Source of the DNA: Bryobacteraceae bacterium
Lineage (GTDB): Bacteria; Acidobacteriota; Terriglobia; Bryobacterales; Bryobacteraceae
Reading direction: 5' to 3'
Length of the DNA: 8,002 nt
Assembly: GCA_019686145.1 (NCBI GenBank)
Contig: JADGHK010000091.1
Span: forward strand, 1 to 8,002
The position numbers were made by a program, and so were the translations under genes. Below are positions 1 to 7,413 of this stretch, piece after piece. A model generated the notes under the pieces. The model saw only the letters and a program-made list of their open reading frames with translations. It searched no databases and had not been told where the DNA came from. How positions within the stretch are numbered: the first letter of the stretch is position 1; each line of letters begins with the position of its first letter.

Positions 1-272
1 TCTACGTGCCGTGTCCAAAATTCCTCACTGTCAGCGACTCTTGTATTTCCTGAACGGCGCGCGGTAACCCCAGCGAACCAACCATCGGAAAAAGCGCCCT
101 GGTGATCCGGCTTGGGAAGTGTCGTCAATCCTCGCCCCGCCACCGCGACCAAGGCTCTCAACAGCCGCCAAGGTGACGGTGGCCACTCAACACGTCCCTC
201 GTTAGGAGCCGCGTGCCATGGGTGCAGATGCGCCCTGCCCGTAAGAAATCGGATGTGGATTGAGGCTGCCAT
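1..272 (-). CDS. csb2: Csb2 (GSU0054 family, Cas5-Cas6 fusion), N-terminal part, runs off the left edge
   Basis: Translating the minus strand from the ATG at 272 gives 90 codons with no stop before the window edge. Residues 1-50 carry the start of the Csb2 family: a beta strand with IRFLTGRAHLHPW, then NEG, then VEWPPSPWRLLRALVA (residues 28-43). In type I-G, Csb2 combines the Cas5 and Cas6 roles: it processes pre-crRNA and holds the 5' end in the effector complex. Usual length is several hundred residues, so most of the gene would lie outside. The ATG sits 2 nt after the csb1 stop. No Shine-Dalgarno site is visible and an in-frame TAA occurs a few codons upstream, so this start is forced and translation is probably coupled to csb1. 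After about residue 56 (LTTLPKPD) the sequence no longer resembles what I know of the family. The other two frames there do not rescue it. The tail may be divergent, or the gene may be broken. The family call is firm; intactness is unknown. Confidence 0.85.
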   Translation of the reverse strand, partial: MAASIHIRFLTGRAHLHPWHAAPNEGRVEWPPSPWRLLRALVAVAGRGLTTLPKPDHQGAFSDGWFAGVTARRSGNTRVADSEEFWTRHV

Positions 273-274
273 GT

Positions 275-1282
275 TCAGGCGCGATCGAGTTCGAACGGCT
301 TAAATCCCTGCTTCTCTCCGTCCGTCAGAGGGCCGGGCAGAGTTTCGTCACCGAACACTTTTTTTCGTCGGTCGGTAGTGAAGGCTGCCTTTATGGTGTC
401 CGACAGCTTCGGATCGAATTTGGGAACGCCGTCCGGGTCCAACACGCACGCAGTGCGTAGGCGCGGAAACGAGTTCAGGAGCTTATCCACCTTGTAAAGG
501 GCGAAGGCGGCAATGAACTTCTCTTCCTGTTCATCGAGTCCCCATGCCTTCAATGTGTCAGTGTGGAAAATCAGCTGAAGGTTGATATCGCTCGATGCAA
601 AATGTTGAATGCTGTACGGGATGCTGCCTTCGGGACCCGCCACCTTGACGTAGCCGCGCATCACGCCACCAGCGTTCACTGCTTGAGGCTCCTTGGCTGT
701 GATCGTTGCCGACAATAGCCGTGGGAAGCGGATGCGTCCATCTAGTTTTTCCAGAAAGACTCCGTGCAGGAGACAGGCAGGGTCAATGTAAAAGAGCCGT
801 TTGGCGACTTTTGGAAGGTAGACTGGCCGATCTTTGTCTACCTGCAAGAGATTTCTAAGAATCTTTCGGAATGGGTGCTTGTCATCGCGCCCGACAATCT
901 CATCTGAAGCCAACCGATGCGGTTCGGTTAAGGAGCTTGTCCAGTCCACACGGTTGTCCTTTTCGCGGACGACCACGTATGGGATTCCGGCACAGTCGCT
1001 GTTGTAGCGGCACGGGTTCTGCGGATCGAGACACATCGTTTCCATCCAGTTCGCGAGGGACTGCGCCGATTCGACGAGGAGATAGTCGGTTGGGGCCCCA
1101 TTATTCATGGCCCTGTAAAGCGCCGGCCCAAGATTCGGAAAGCCGGTTGGCTGAAATCGCCCGTCAAATCCTTCGGCGACGTTGAGCCGCACCCGCAAGT
1201 ACCAGCGGCGCGGCGCGGTCAATAGCGTATTCGGAGTGATTTGACTTGTTTGCGTGTTGCTACTGGATTGCTGCGTGCTCAT
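275..1282 (-). CDS. csb1: Csb1 (Cas7 of type I-G, GSU0053 family), crRNA backbone subunit
   Basis: The product is 335 aa. Csb1 is the Cas7-type RRM protein that coats the crRNA spacer as the repeated backbone of the type I-G Cascade complex. Family landmarks in order are: GRFQPTGFPNLGPALY (41-56); LLVESAQSLANWME (68-81), close to the family's LLVES-QS-AN-LE signature; DPACLLHGVFL (167-177) with PRLLSATITAKE (187-198); GGVMRG (205-210); IPYSIQHFASSDI (221-233); and PRLRTACVLDPDG (273-285). The frame stays open upstream to 1444 inside csx17, but I choose the ATG at 1282. It has AGAGGA 8 nt upstream, the protein starts with a short Ser/Gln/Thr-rich lead before the first conserved segment at about residue 20, and the extra 54 residues of the longer reading are just csx17 in another frame. 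The gene overlaps the csx17 end by 23 nt and ends 2 nt before csb2. It has no internal stop or frameshift. The family call is sure; the exact start is likely. Confidence 0.95.
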   Translation of the reverse strand: MSTQQSSSNTQTSQITPNTLLTAPRRWYLRVRLNVAEGFDGRFQPTGFPNLGPALYRAMNNGAPTDYLLVESAQSLANWMETMCLDPQNPCRYNSDCAGIPYVVVREKDNRVDWTSSLTEPHRLASDEIVGRDDKHPFRKILRNLLQVDKDRPVYLPKVAKRLFYIDPACLLHGVFLEKLDGRIRFPRLLSATITAKEPQAVNAGGVMRGYVKVAGPEGSIPYSIQHFASSDINLQLIFHTDTLKAWGLDEQEEKFIAAFALYKVDKLLNSFPRLRTACVLDPDGVPKFDPKLSDTIKAAFTTDRRKKVFGDETLPGPLTDGEKQGFKPFELDRA

Positions 1283-3899
1283 CTTGATCGTCCTCTTGAG
1301 TAGGTTTAATAATGAGTCTCGCCAAATCGACCGCAAACGTGATTGGCACGAGGAGAAGCCCGGCAAGGCGACGCCAATCCCTCGGATGAAAAGCAAAACC
1401 GGCTGAGAAGTTCTGGCTCGTCGCAAACACTGGCGGATAGCCAACCGCGTGAAGCCGGCGTGCCGCCGCAGTACATGCCTCCTCGCCTCGTCCGGCCAAA
1501 AGCAGATTCAGAATATGCAGATTGCCAGGCGCGCAGGGCTCCTGGCCGGTACGTTTCGCGCCTGGCCGCGCGGGCAGTCTGCCTCCCAAGAAGCACAACT
1601 TCAGGAGCGCATAGGCGCGCGGCAGTTGCGCTGCTGCCTCGAAGCGGGACAGCCAATCTTGTTCGCCGGCATCGGACATATCGGGAACATCTTCTTCGGC
1701 AGACTCGTCGGCGATCTCACCGCCTCCGATGTCTTCTGGTTGGGGAGAGTTCACCTTCCGCCACGGGCGCACCAAGGCAAAGGCGTAAATGAGTTCACTG
1801 AGCCGCCGCTCGTCCACTTGGCCGCGCCAAAGCGCGAGCAAATCTTGCGCATTAACTCCATACGGGGAAAAGAGCGGCAGTCCTTTGCCGGAACCGTTTT
1901 GAGCATCGACAAGGCGCCGGTGCATCACCGAAGCGCAGTTGCTCAATGCATTGCTCTCCCATGACCAGAGAGCGCGCCGGCTTTCCCGCTCCCAGCTCCA
2001 GAAGGCCCCGCCTTCCGAGCGGACCTGACGAACCAGATTTTCCCGGATCGGGCCCACTGCCGCAGCTTCGGTGCGCTTAGATGTTTCCGGCTTCTTACCC
2101 CATGGACAGATCGTCCCCAGCGCTCTAGCAAGTCGCCATTCCGGCGTGCCGTCGTCAAACAAATCCGCCAGCCTCGGCGGCACTGCCGGTGCGACATGCT
2201 TCAACCGCAGCCAGTCGTAGGAGAGGGAAGGCGCGCAAGGAGCGTTCGGACTTTTCTCCTTCTCAGGCATCTCCCCTTCACGGTCAGGGATGCGGCCGTC
2301 AGTGACTCCGCATTCCCGGTCGAGCAAAGCGGCGGCGACGGCGACTTCAATGAGCCTCGACCGAAAGTCTGCCCCTGTCTGACTAGCTTGCTCGCTGTGG
2401 GATTCGAGACCGGACCTTGAAGCACTGAAAAGCGCGTCTTCAAAACGGCAACGAGCCTGGATGATCCTGCGTGGCTGTGAGTCGCTGTTTAGGATTGCAC
2501 GCTGGCCTGAAGCGTCGAGCACGTCCTGTTCGTAGTCGATGAGCTCGTCGAGAAGCGCAAGATCAGAGTTGGCCGAGACAGAATATATACCAAGAGGCAC
2601 GGCCAGCGTATAAGTCTTTTTGTCGATCGAACCGCTTCGCCGAAGCAGTCCGTATCGCTGAAAGGCGTCGATTCCGCGGTCACATCCAAAACGCGCGAGG
2701 GCGCGGATGAATTGCGTGGCCAAGCGGGCATCCCGGCCGCCTATCTGCATACGGCCTTCGCTGAAAAGCACCCGCAGGTCGCGCAGCGTCGCCGGTTGGG
2801 TCCAGATCGGGCACCAGACCTCACCGGAGGAAATGCTCTTCTTGGATCCGTCGATCTCCGTCGGCCCTCCCGCGGGGTTGCCGCCCAGGGAAGAGGAACA
2901 GTAAAAGGGGTAGGCTGGCACGCTTTTCCGGGCATTCATCCGTCTGGCCATGCTGCCCGCAAACAACAACACACCTTCGAACAAGAGGATGACGTCCCAT
3001 GCGGCGCCGAAGGGTTTGCTCTCAAAATCCTGCCCGCTATTGGGGGTCTCCTTCCGCGAGGGGTAAAAGAGTCCGATCGAGTAATCTTTTGACAGATATC
3101 CATCCGCAGAAGCGCCCCACAGCGATGCTCGAAGCCATTGGCGCGCACTTGGTCGTTTCCGCGAAAGGACGTCCGCAAGGGCCACCTCGAGGCTCACGAT
3201 CATACCGCCGCTGCCCTCAGCAGCTCCCTCCCCGAGCAAAGAGAACCATTCGCGCTCTCTTCCGAATCGGTTTGTAGAGACCTTTGGATGACCAACCGTG
3301 TCCAACCAAGTGGTAACCCTGGGATCGTCGCATGCGTTCCTGGTTCGTTCTATCAAGCGCCCTTGGGCCGCGCTCTTGCGGCCGACGTTACGCCCCTGTT
3401 CGTTCTCGCTATTTAATCCTCGAAACAAATCGGGATCGTCTATCTCTCTCAGTTTCTCAACCCATTGCTCCTCCGGACCATTGAGATCCAGACCGAATTC
3501 TTGGGCGAAGCTTCGAACGGCCACCCGATAAGCATATGGGCCGCAACTGCCCGCTTTCAGAATGGCAAACAGTGCTTCTGAGCCCCTGTGGCGCGCTCCA
3601 TAGGGCAGTAAGCCTGTGTTCTTTTGCCACGGAGAAAGCAAAGGACTGAACTCACAGGCCTCGAGCAGAAATGTTTCCAACCATTCCCGGCAAGCAAGTT
3701 CCTCGCTGGGAACGGGACGGCTGGTCTGCCCGGCCCGATATGCCGCCCCTTCTGGTACCCACAAGTGAAAGATCCCATAACGCCACCAGCAGCGAGCCTG
3801 ATCGGTAATCTGCTCAGCGACCAACCGGAACACGCCAAGCGCCTTCAGATAATCGCCAAGTGGCTCAACTGCGCATCCGGGGAATTGCAGGACGGGCAC
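1260..3899 (-). CDS. csx17: Csx17 (Cas8-like large subunit of type I-G)
   Basis: The product is 879 aa. Csx17 is the signature large subunit of type I-G, taken to act like Cas8 in PAM and target recognition within Cascade and in recruiting Cas3. Visible family segments are: PLGDYLKALGVFRLVAEQ (13-30); SPLLSPWQKNTGL (85-97); SLWGASADGYLSKDYSIG (259-276); AWDVILLFEGVLLFAGSMARR (300-320); then the very typical stretch EVWCPIWTQPATLRDLRVLFSEGR (360-383), RALARFGCDRGI (399-410), FQRYGLLRRSG (413-423) and AVPLG (433-437). Near the end are RAYALLKLCF (761-770), LNLLLAGRGEEACTAAARRLHAVG (797-820) and GLLLVPI (847-853). Residues 718-746 form an acidic, probably disordered insert. The start is GTG, 2 nt after the cas3 stop, with GAGGG 8 nt upstream. 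The end overlaps csb1 by 23 nt. The frame is unbroken. I see no enzymatic motif, as expected for the family. It is on the long side for Csx17 as I remember the family. Confidence 0.95.
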   Translation of the reverse strand: MPVLQFPGCAVEPLGDYLKALGVFRLVAEQITDQARCWWRYGIFHLWVPEGAAYRAGQTSRPVPSEELACREWLETFLLEACEFSPLLSPWQKNTGLLPYGARHRGSEALFAILKAGSCGPYAYRVAVRSFAQEFGLDLNGPEEQWVEKLREIDDPDLFRGLNSENEQGRNVGRKSAAQGRLIERTRNACDDPRVTTWLDTVGHPKVSTNRFGREREWFSLLGEGAAEGSGGMIVSLEVALADVLSRKRPSARQWLRASLWGASADGYLSKDYSIGLFYPSRKETPNSGQDFESKPFGAAWDVILLFEGVLLFAGSMARRMNARKSVPAYPFYCSSSLGGNPAGGPTEIDGSKKSISSGEVWCPIWTQPATLRDLRVLFSEGRMQIGGRDARLATQFIRALARFGCDRGIDAFQRYGLLRRSGSIDKKTYTLAVPLGIYSVSANSDLALLDELIDYEQDVLDASGQRAILNSDSQPRRIIQARCRFEDALFSASRSGLESHSEQASQTGADFRSRLIEVAVAAALLDRECGVTDGRIPDREGEMPEKEKSPNAPCAPSLSYDWLRLKHVAPAVPPRLADLFDDGTPEWRLARALGTICPWGKKPETSKRTEAAAVGPIRENLVRQVRSEGGAFWSWERESRRALWSWESNALSNCASVMHRRLVDAQNGSGKGLPLFSPYGVNAQDLLALWRGQVDERRLSELIYAFALVRPWRKVNSPQPEDIGGGEIADESAEEDVPDMSDAGEQDWLSRFEAAAQLPRAYALLKLCFLGGRLPARPGAKRTGQEPCAPGNLHILNLLLAGRGEEACTAAARRLHAVGYPPVFATSQNFSAGFAFHPRDWRRLAGLLLVPITFAVDLARLIIKPTQEDDQDEHAAIQ
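1291..1296 (-). promoter_or_regulatory. Ribosome binding site of csb1
   Basis: On the minus strand AGAGGA lies 8 nt before the ATG at 1282, inside the last codons of csx17. It decides the csb1 start against the longer open frame that begins at 1444. Confidence 0.7.
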
Positions 3900-3901
3900 G
3901 G

Positions 3902-6900
3902 TTACATCCCTCGTGAGCCTTTCGACGCGCGCTGATCAGCAGCGCAGAGCAATGCCTCCAAGTAACCCAGGCTAAACGGCCCGAAGACTTCCAGCAATTC
4001 CCGCATTCGGTCTGCCCACGAGGCGCCATAGCGCAGAGAATAAAGCTCCATTGGGTCAAGAGACAGCTTGAGATTCGGCGTCACAACAAAGCGTTGCGGA
4101 TCGCCCGGCGCTTCGGAGGACGGCAACCGGCAGGGGGGAATAGCATCTCCGTCCTGGACGCCCTGACATCGCCGAGTTTGGCCGCTGTCAGGAACAGGAT
4201 CGCGCTGGTCAGGATCGTAATCATCCTCCGTAGACCGCAGCCCAAGCCGGACTTTCCCGTGGTGGCACGCAACAAGGAAAAGGAGCAGGTTGAAGCTCAG
4301 CCGATCGAGATGGGCGATTTGGCCCACCGCGGTTGCGGCTGCAGCACAATCCTGGGTCGCAGCGTTTTCGGCGGTGGGACCAAATACGCTCTTCAGTTCG
4401 TCAGCCGTCGATACGGCCGGATGATCCGGGCGAGCGAGCCGGAGCAGTTCCAGTAATCCAAGGGCACTGGCAAGTTCGTGACGGAAGCCCGGACGCCTCA
4501 CGAAACGGCGATCCGTCTCCGACGCATCTTCTTTGTCGTGGAACAAGGACTTCCACGCGTCGCTAGGCGCTTTCGCGAGGCAATCGAAGTCTTCAGGAGC
4601 GCTCCACCGGGCACGACCTTCGCTCGTCAGCTTAGCGAAGAATTTTTCATGGGCTTTGCCCAAGTCGTGCCACGAGGGCGTATAAATAAGCGGCGGTGTC
4701 AAACCGGCTTCAGCGAGTGCGCATGAGATCGCGCCGTCCCTCAGGATCGATTCAAGTTCACGGGCCACGTGTACACTGTGTTCGTGCACGCTCTGCCATG
4801 CAGCGGCAACAGCGTTGTTCTCATCGTCCAGACTGCTGTCGCCGAAGGCGATAGGCTCCTCCGGCTGATCGCCCTGTGAGGATTGCTCTTTTGGTGGTGG
4901 GCAAGGTTGAGGAATCGAATCCGGCCTTCTGTCCCATCCCACCTGTGGGTTGTACCCGCCTACGTCTCGGTGCAGAAGAAACAACTGTCCGGCGTAAATG
5001 CGATCAGGATCAGTGAGTTTGACCCACCCTTTGCGCCAGTCGCGGACCCATACGCGGTTACGTAGTTCGGAATTCAAGCCTTTGAAGAATTCTCGGAACT
5101 GCCATGATGGTACGGGACAGAGCTCGTCACGTGCCGGTAGAAGCTTCTTGAAAGGACACCCGGCTCGTGGACCACTTTTCCACATCTCGCCCCGACCGAG
5201 GCCGGAATCGTCGTCGCGCCAGAAGACGAGCACATCGAGGTCCTGGCCATCTCGAATGAACGGGCCAATGTCGATGTCTGCGCCGGACAGATCCGGCGTT
5301 GTGTCGAAAAGGTTGAACAAATCGCGCCTCTGGGGAATGAGTCGCGGATCGAATGGGAGCGCAGCACGAACTTCCTGGCAGTCGGACAAATCATCCCGGC
5401 CGAGAAGGCTGTTTAGCACTTGTCCGAGAGAGACATCGCTAGGATCTGTCGCTTTTACGAGGGCATTTCGTGCGGCGGCGATTTCAGCGGGATCGTAAGG
5501 ACGCGCGAGTGCAGTTTGCTTTTCCGAGATCTCATTCGCCTCAAATAGAGGGGAATCAATCCAGAAGGCCTTGCCCATTTCACCGGCGCGCCGGGCGCAT
5601 CGGCCCAGACGTTGAATTAAAGATGCCAAGGGGCAAAGCTCTGTGTAAAGCACGGAAGCGGAGATGTCCACTCCTGCCTCAATGACCTGAGTGGTTACGA
5701 TAATGCGTGCACCTGAATGTTGCCCTTCGCCCTTCTCAAAAGCCTCAAGCTTTTGCCGCCAGTTGGCCCGTTCGTGTCCTCGAAAGCGCGAGTGAAGCAA
5801 AAGAAGATGATCCTCATCAAAGAGGCGATCCCCGGAGCCGTTCTTCTTCAGATTCCTGAGAGCCTCGTAAACCGCGGTGGCACGCTCTACGGTATTGCAG
5901 ATAACAAGAGTAAGAAGGTCTTCGCGTTCTTCGGAATCTGCAACCCTCCTCTTGCCTTTGCGGTTGACCGGCTCGGCCAAATGTTCTGCAAGAGCACGGG
6001 CGTATTTTCTCCAGCCCTGTCCGTCCCCATCGTCCGTTGGATCCTGCATGGTGATCGAACATCGCTTCAGCACCTTTGGGATTCGGAACAGATCCTGCGC
6101 TTCGTTCTGCCGGTCCAACGTGAATCGGTCGCGCCATAGTGCGACTGCTTGATTCCCCATCGCCACGGACTTTTTAAACCAGTGCTCCGCTGATGTGGCG
6201 CTCATCCACCAACTGTGCGTTGGCAATATTGTCGGTTGACCCTTGCTTGATTGGTTGTCACGCGGGCGGCATCGCAGGGCGAGATTCGACCGCCACGCCT
6301 GGAACTGGAGGCTTGTCGTGAGGCCACTGCTCATGAGCTGCACTTCGTCCAGTACCCATAGACAGTCCGTGTTCAGCAAGCCAAAATGCATGGGCCACCG
6401 ATACCGGCTCATGCCGTAGCCCCGGTTCAGCGCGCGAGAGAGCAGCATGTCCTGCGTGCCAATCAGGATTACGGGTTTTTCCGGATACAGATCCCACTCC
6501 CTCCGGCGCTCGTCCGGTTCTTCGCCGCCCATAAGAATGACGGGTGAATGCTCGGCCAGCCAGATCAGATGAGCGATCGCCGAGGACGAAAGATAGTCAG
6601 CCAAGTACCCCTCAATCGGAGTCTCCAGCGTGCCATTCTTCACCGACCTGCGAACTTCGCTCGCGTCTTTTGCGGGGAGCTGACAAATCAGGCGTTCGAC
6701 CTTTGCTCGTTCCGGTGTGTTGTCATTCGTTGCCGCCAGCGATAGCCGAAGGACCCACCCCAAGATGCGCTTTTCAGTCTGCTCTACCAATGTGCGCATC
6801 GGTAGGCAATACACGAGCCGCCTTGGCCATCCCGGTGTCTCCAGCACGATGCGATTCCAAAACCAAGCAAGGACGGCGCCTGCTGTCTTGCCGCAGCCTG

Positions 6901-7084
6901 TTGGGATGTCGATAAGCCGGGTCTTGCACTCATCGCCCTTCCGCAGGGTCTCCCTGTTCGTTAAACTTGCACAAGGGCCGCACGCCAAGCGCACCTGCCA
7001 ATCCATGGGTTCGAAGCCGGCCGCAGCAGCAACGAACTTAGGGAAGTCGATTGTGCACTGCAATGTCAGAGGGACCGAAGCCAC
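3902..7084 (-). CDS. cas3: Cas3 of type I-G: N-terminal SF2 helicase, C-terminal HD nuclease
   Basis: The product is 1060 aa. Cas3 is recruited by target-bound Cascade, then unwinds and degrades the DNA. Helicase motifs in order are: Walker A DIPTGCGKT (59-67); LPMRTLVEQT (94-103); DExH-type box VLDEVQLM (244-251, with Gln in the fourth place); SAT (295-297); LVICNTVERA (393-402); TTQVIEAGVDIS (464-475); and QRLGRCAR (491-498). A Pro/Gln/Glu-rich linker (about 722-762) leads into the HD domain: His769; His-Asp 806-807 in WHDLGKAH; His869 in RHEL; and His941-His942 in ACHHGK. All expected metal-binding residues are present. The helicase-then-HD order is typical of this subtype and the reverse of most type I Cas3. 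The C-terminal GYLEALLCAADQRAS (1040-1054) is also family-like. The start is GTG at 7084 with GAGGAA 9 nt upstream; an in-frame TAG eight codons upstream excludes a longer protein. It is the first gene of the operon and has no frame break. Confidence 0.96.
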   Translation of the reverse strand: MASVPLTLQCTIDFPKFVAAAAGFEPMDWQVRLACGPCASLTNRETLRKGDECKTRLIDIPTGCGKTAGAVLAWFWNRIVLETPGWPRRLVYCLPMRTLVEQTEKRILGWVLRLSLAATNDNTPERAKVERLICQLPAKDASEVRRSVKNGTLETPIEGYLADYLSSSAIAHLIWLAEHSPVILMGGEEPDERRREWDLYPEKPVILIGTQDMLLSRALNRGYGMSRYRWPMHFGLLNTDCLWVLDEVQLMSSGLTTSLQFQAWRSNLALRCRPRDNQSSKGQPTILPTHSWWMSATSAEHWFKKSVAMGNQAVALWRDRFTLDRQNEAQDLFRIPKVLKRCSITMQDPTDDGDGQGWRKYARALAEHLAEPVNRKGKRRVADSEEREDLLTLVICNTVERATAVYEALRNLKKNGSGDRLFDEDHLLLLHSRFRGHERANWRQKLEAFEKGEGQHSGARIIVTTQVIEAGVDISASVLYTELCPLASLIQRLGRCARRAGEMGKAFWIDSPLFEANEISEKQTALARPYDPAEIAAARNALVKATDPSDVSLGQVLNSLLGRDDLSDCQEVRAALPFDPRLIPQRRDLFNLFDTTPDLSGADIDIGPFIRDGQDLDVLVFWRDDDSGLGRGEMWKSGPRAGCPFKKLLPARDELCPVPSWQFREFFKGLNSELRNRVWVRDWRKGWVKLTDPDRIYAGQLFLLHRDVGGYNPQVGWDRRPDSIPQPCPPPKEQSSQGDQPEEPIAFGDSSLDDENNAVAAAWQSVHEHSVHVARELESILRDGAISCALAEAGLTPPLIYTPSWHDLGKAHEKFFAKLTSEGRARWSAPEDFDCLAKAPSDAWKSLFHDKEDASETDRRFVRRPGFRHELASALGLLELLRLARPDHPAVSTADELKSVFGPTAENAATQDCAAAATAVGQIAHLDRLSFNLLLFLVACHHGKVRLGLRSTEDDYDPDQRDPVPDSGQTRRCQGVQDGDAIPPCRLPSSEAPGDPQRFVVTPNLKLSLDPMELYSLRYGASWADRMRELLEVFGPFSLGYLEALLCAADQRASKGSRGM
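3908..3912 (-). promoter_or_regulatory. Ribosome binding site of csx17
   Basis: GAGGG on the minus strand lies inside the last codons of cas3, 8 nt before the GTG at 3899. The spacer contains the cas3 stop codon, so terminating ribosomes release directly over the csx17 start. This supports the GTG as the real start and points to coupled translation. Confidence 0.65.
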
Positions 7085-7093
7085 TGGCCAGAT

Positions 7094-7099
7094 TTCCTC
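7094..7099 (-). promoter_or_regulatory. Ribosome binding site of cas3
   Basis: GAGGAA on the minus strand lies 9 nt before the GTG at 7084. Together with the in-frame TAG just upstream it fixes GTG as the cas3 start. Confidence 0.6.
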
Positions 7100-7221
7100 G
7101 CCGAGCTAGGCCGCATCCTGGGCATTCCCCAGCCTTTCTGGCCCGTCACCCGAAAGGGGGCGCACAGGTATCGATGCGTACCTTGCCAACGTTTAGGATT
7201 TAAGCGACTAATCATATCACC

Positions 7222-7246
7222 GACCTGCCCCGGTTTTCTCTGCCAA
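7222..7246 (-). mobile_element. Possible terminal inverted repeat of the IS3-family remnant
   Basis: Read on the plus strand, GACCTGCCCCGGTTTTCTC resembles the GC-rich then T-rich terminal repeats that I recall for IS3-family elements, which usually open with TGA and a CCC run. It lies about 75-100 nt past the conserved transposase tail, a reasonable place for the downstream end of such an element. No partner repeat and no target duplication is visible, so this rests on resemblance and position only. Confidence 0.25.
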
Positions 7247-7320
7247 TCGTAATTTGGAAAGTCCCCTGTCATTCTACTGGTCCCTTTAGCTATCCCGCCG
7301 GTGAGCTCTGAGCAGGTTTT

Positions 7321-7413
7321 CGGCGTCCGGTAAGCCAGGCTGCTGTGCGGCCGCTCTGGGTTGTATTCGGCCCGCCAGCATTTAGGCACTCGTCGGGGAG
7401 GGAAGTCACGGAG
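7321..7413 (-). pseudogene. IS3-family transposase (OrfB, DDE/rve integrase) C-terminal remnant
   Basis: The minus-strand peptide WRAEYNPERPHSSLAYRTP (7377-7321) is the hallmark end of IS3-family OrfB transposases, in which the last acidic catalytic region is followed by W..YN..RPHSSLGYRTP. A second family piece, DECLNA, is encoded at 7394-7377 in a different frame and abuts the Trp codon. In intact OrfB these two are separated by roughly 15-16 residues, so a deletion of about 45-50 nt with a frame change is indicated. LRD, which normally sits just before ECLN, may be at 7413-7405, separated by about ten extra bases. Nothing upstream of it matches the catalytic core, so the gene is a dead fragment. 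It shows that a transposon once sat directly upstream of the cas operon. Confidence 0.75.

Larger units (their letters stand above)
7085..7320 (-). other. Leader region upstream of cas3, no gene
   Basis: This stretch separates the cas operon from the transposase remnant and must contain the operon promoter, unless transcription reads in from the right. The minus strand has a TATGAT box (7216-7211) that would serve as a -10 element, about 127 nt before the cas3 start. TTGGCA (7246-7241) resembles a -35 box, but the 24-nt gap between them is too long for a normal sigma-70 promoter. The frame running through here from the right (to 7066) shows no family resemblance beyond the transposase tail and is not taken as coding. 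No CRISPR repeats were seen. Confidence 0.4.

Noticed and set aside
112..121. Ten-base identity TTGGGAAGTG shared with 7414-7423, as a possible flanking repeat of the cas island
   Set aside because: Many 10-mers recur by chance in 8 kb, and similarity stops at both ends, so it is not evidence for attachment sites.
112..460. Short plus-strand open frames across the csb1/csb2 junction
   Set aside because: They are antisense to clear cas coding sequence and have no recognisable content.
1283..1444. Extended csb1 start at 1444, giving 54 extra residues
   Set aside because: The extension lies wholly within csx17 in another frame, has no family resemblance, and the ATG at 1282 has a good Shine-Dalgarno site.
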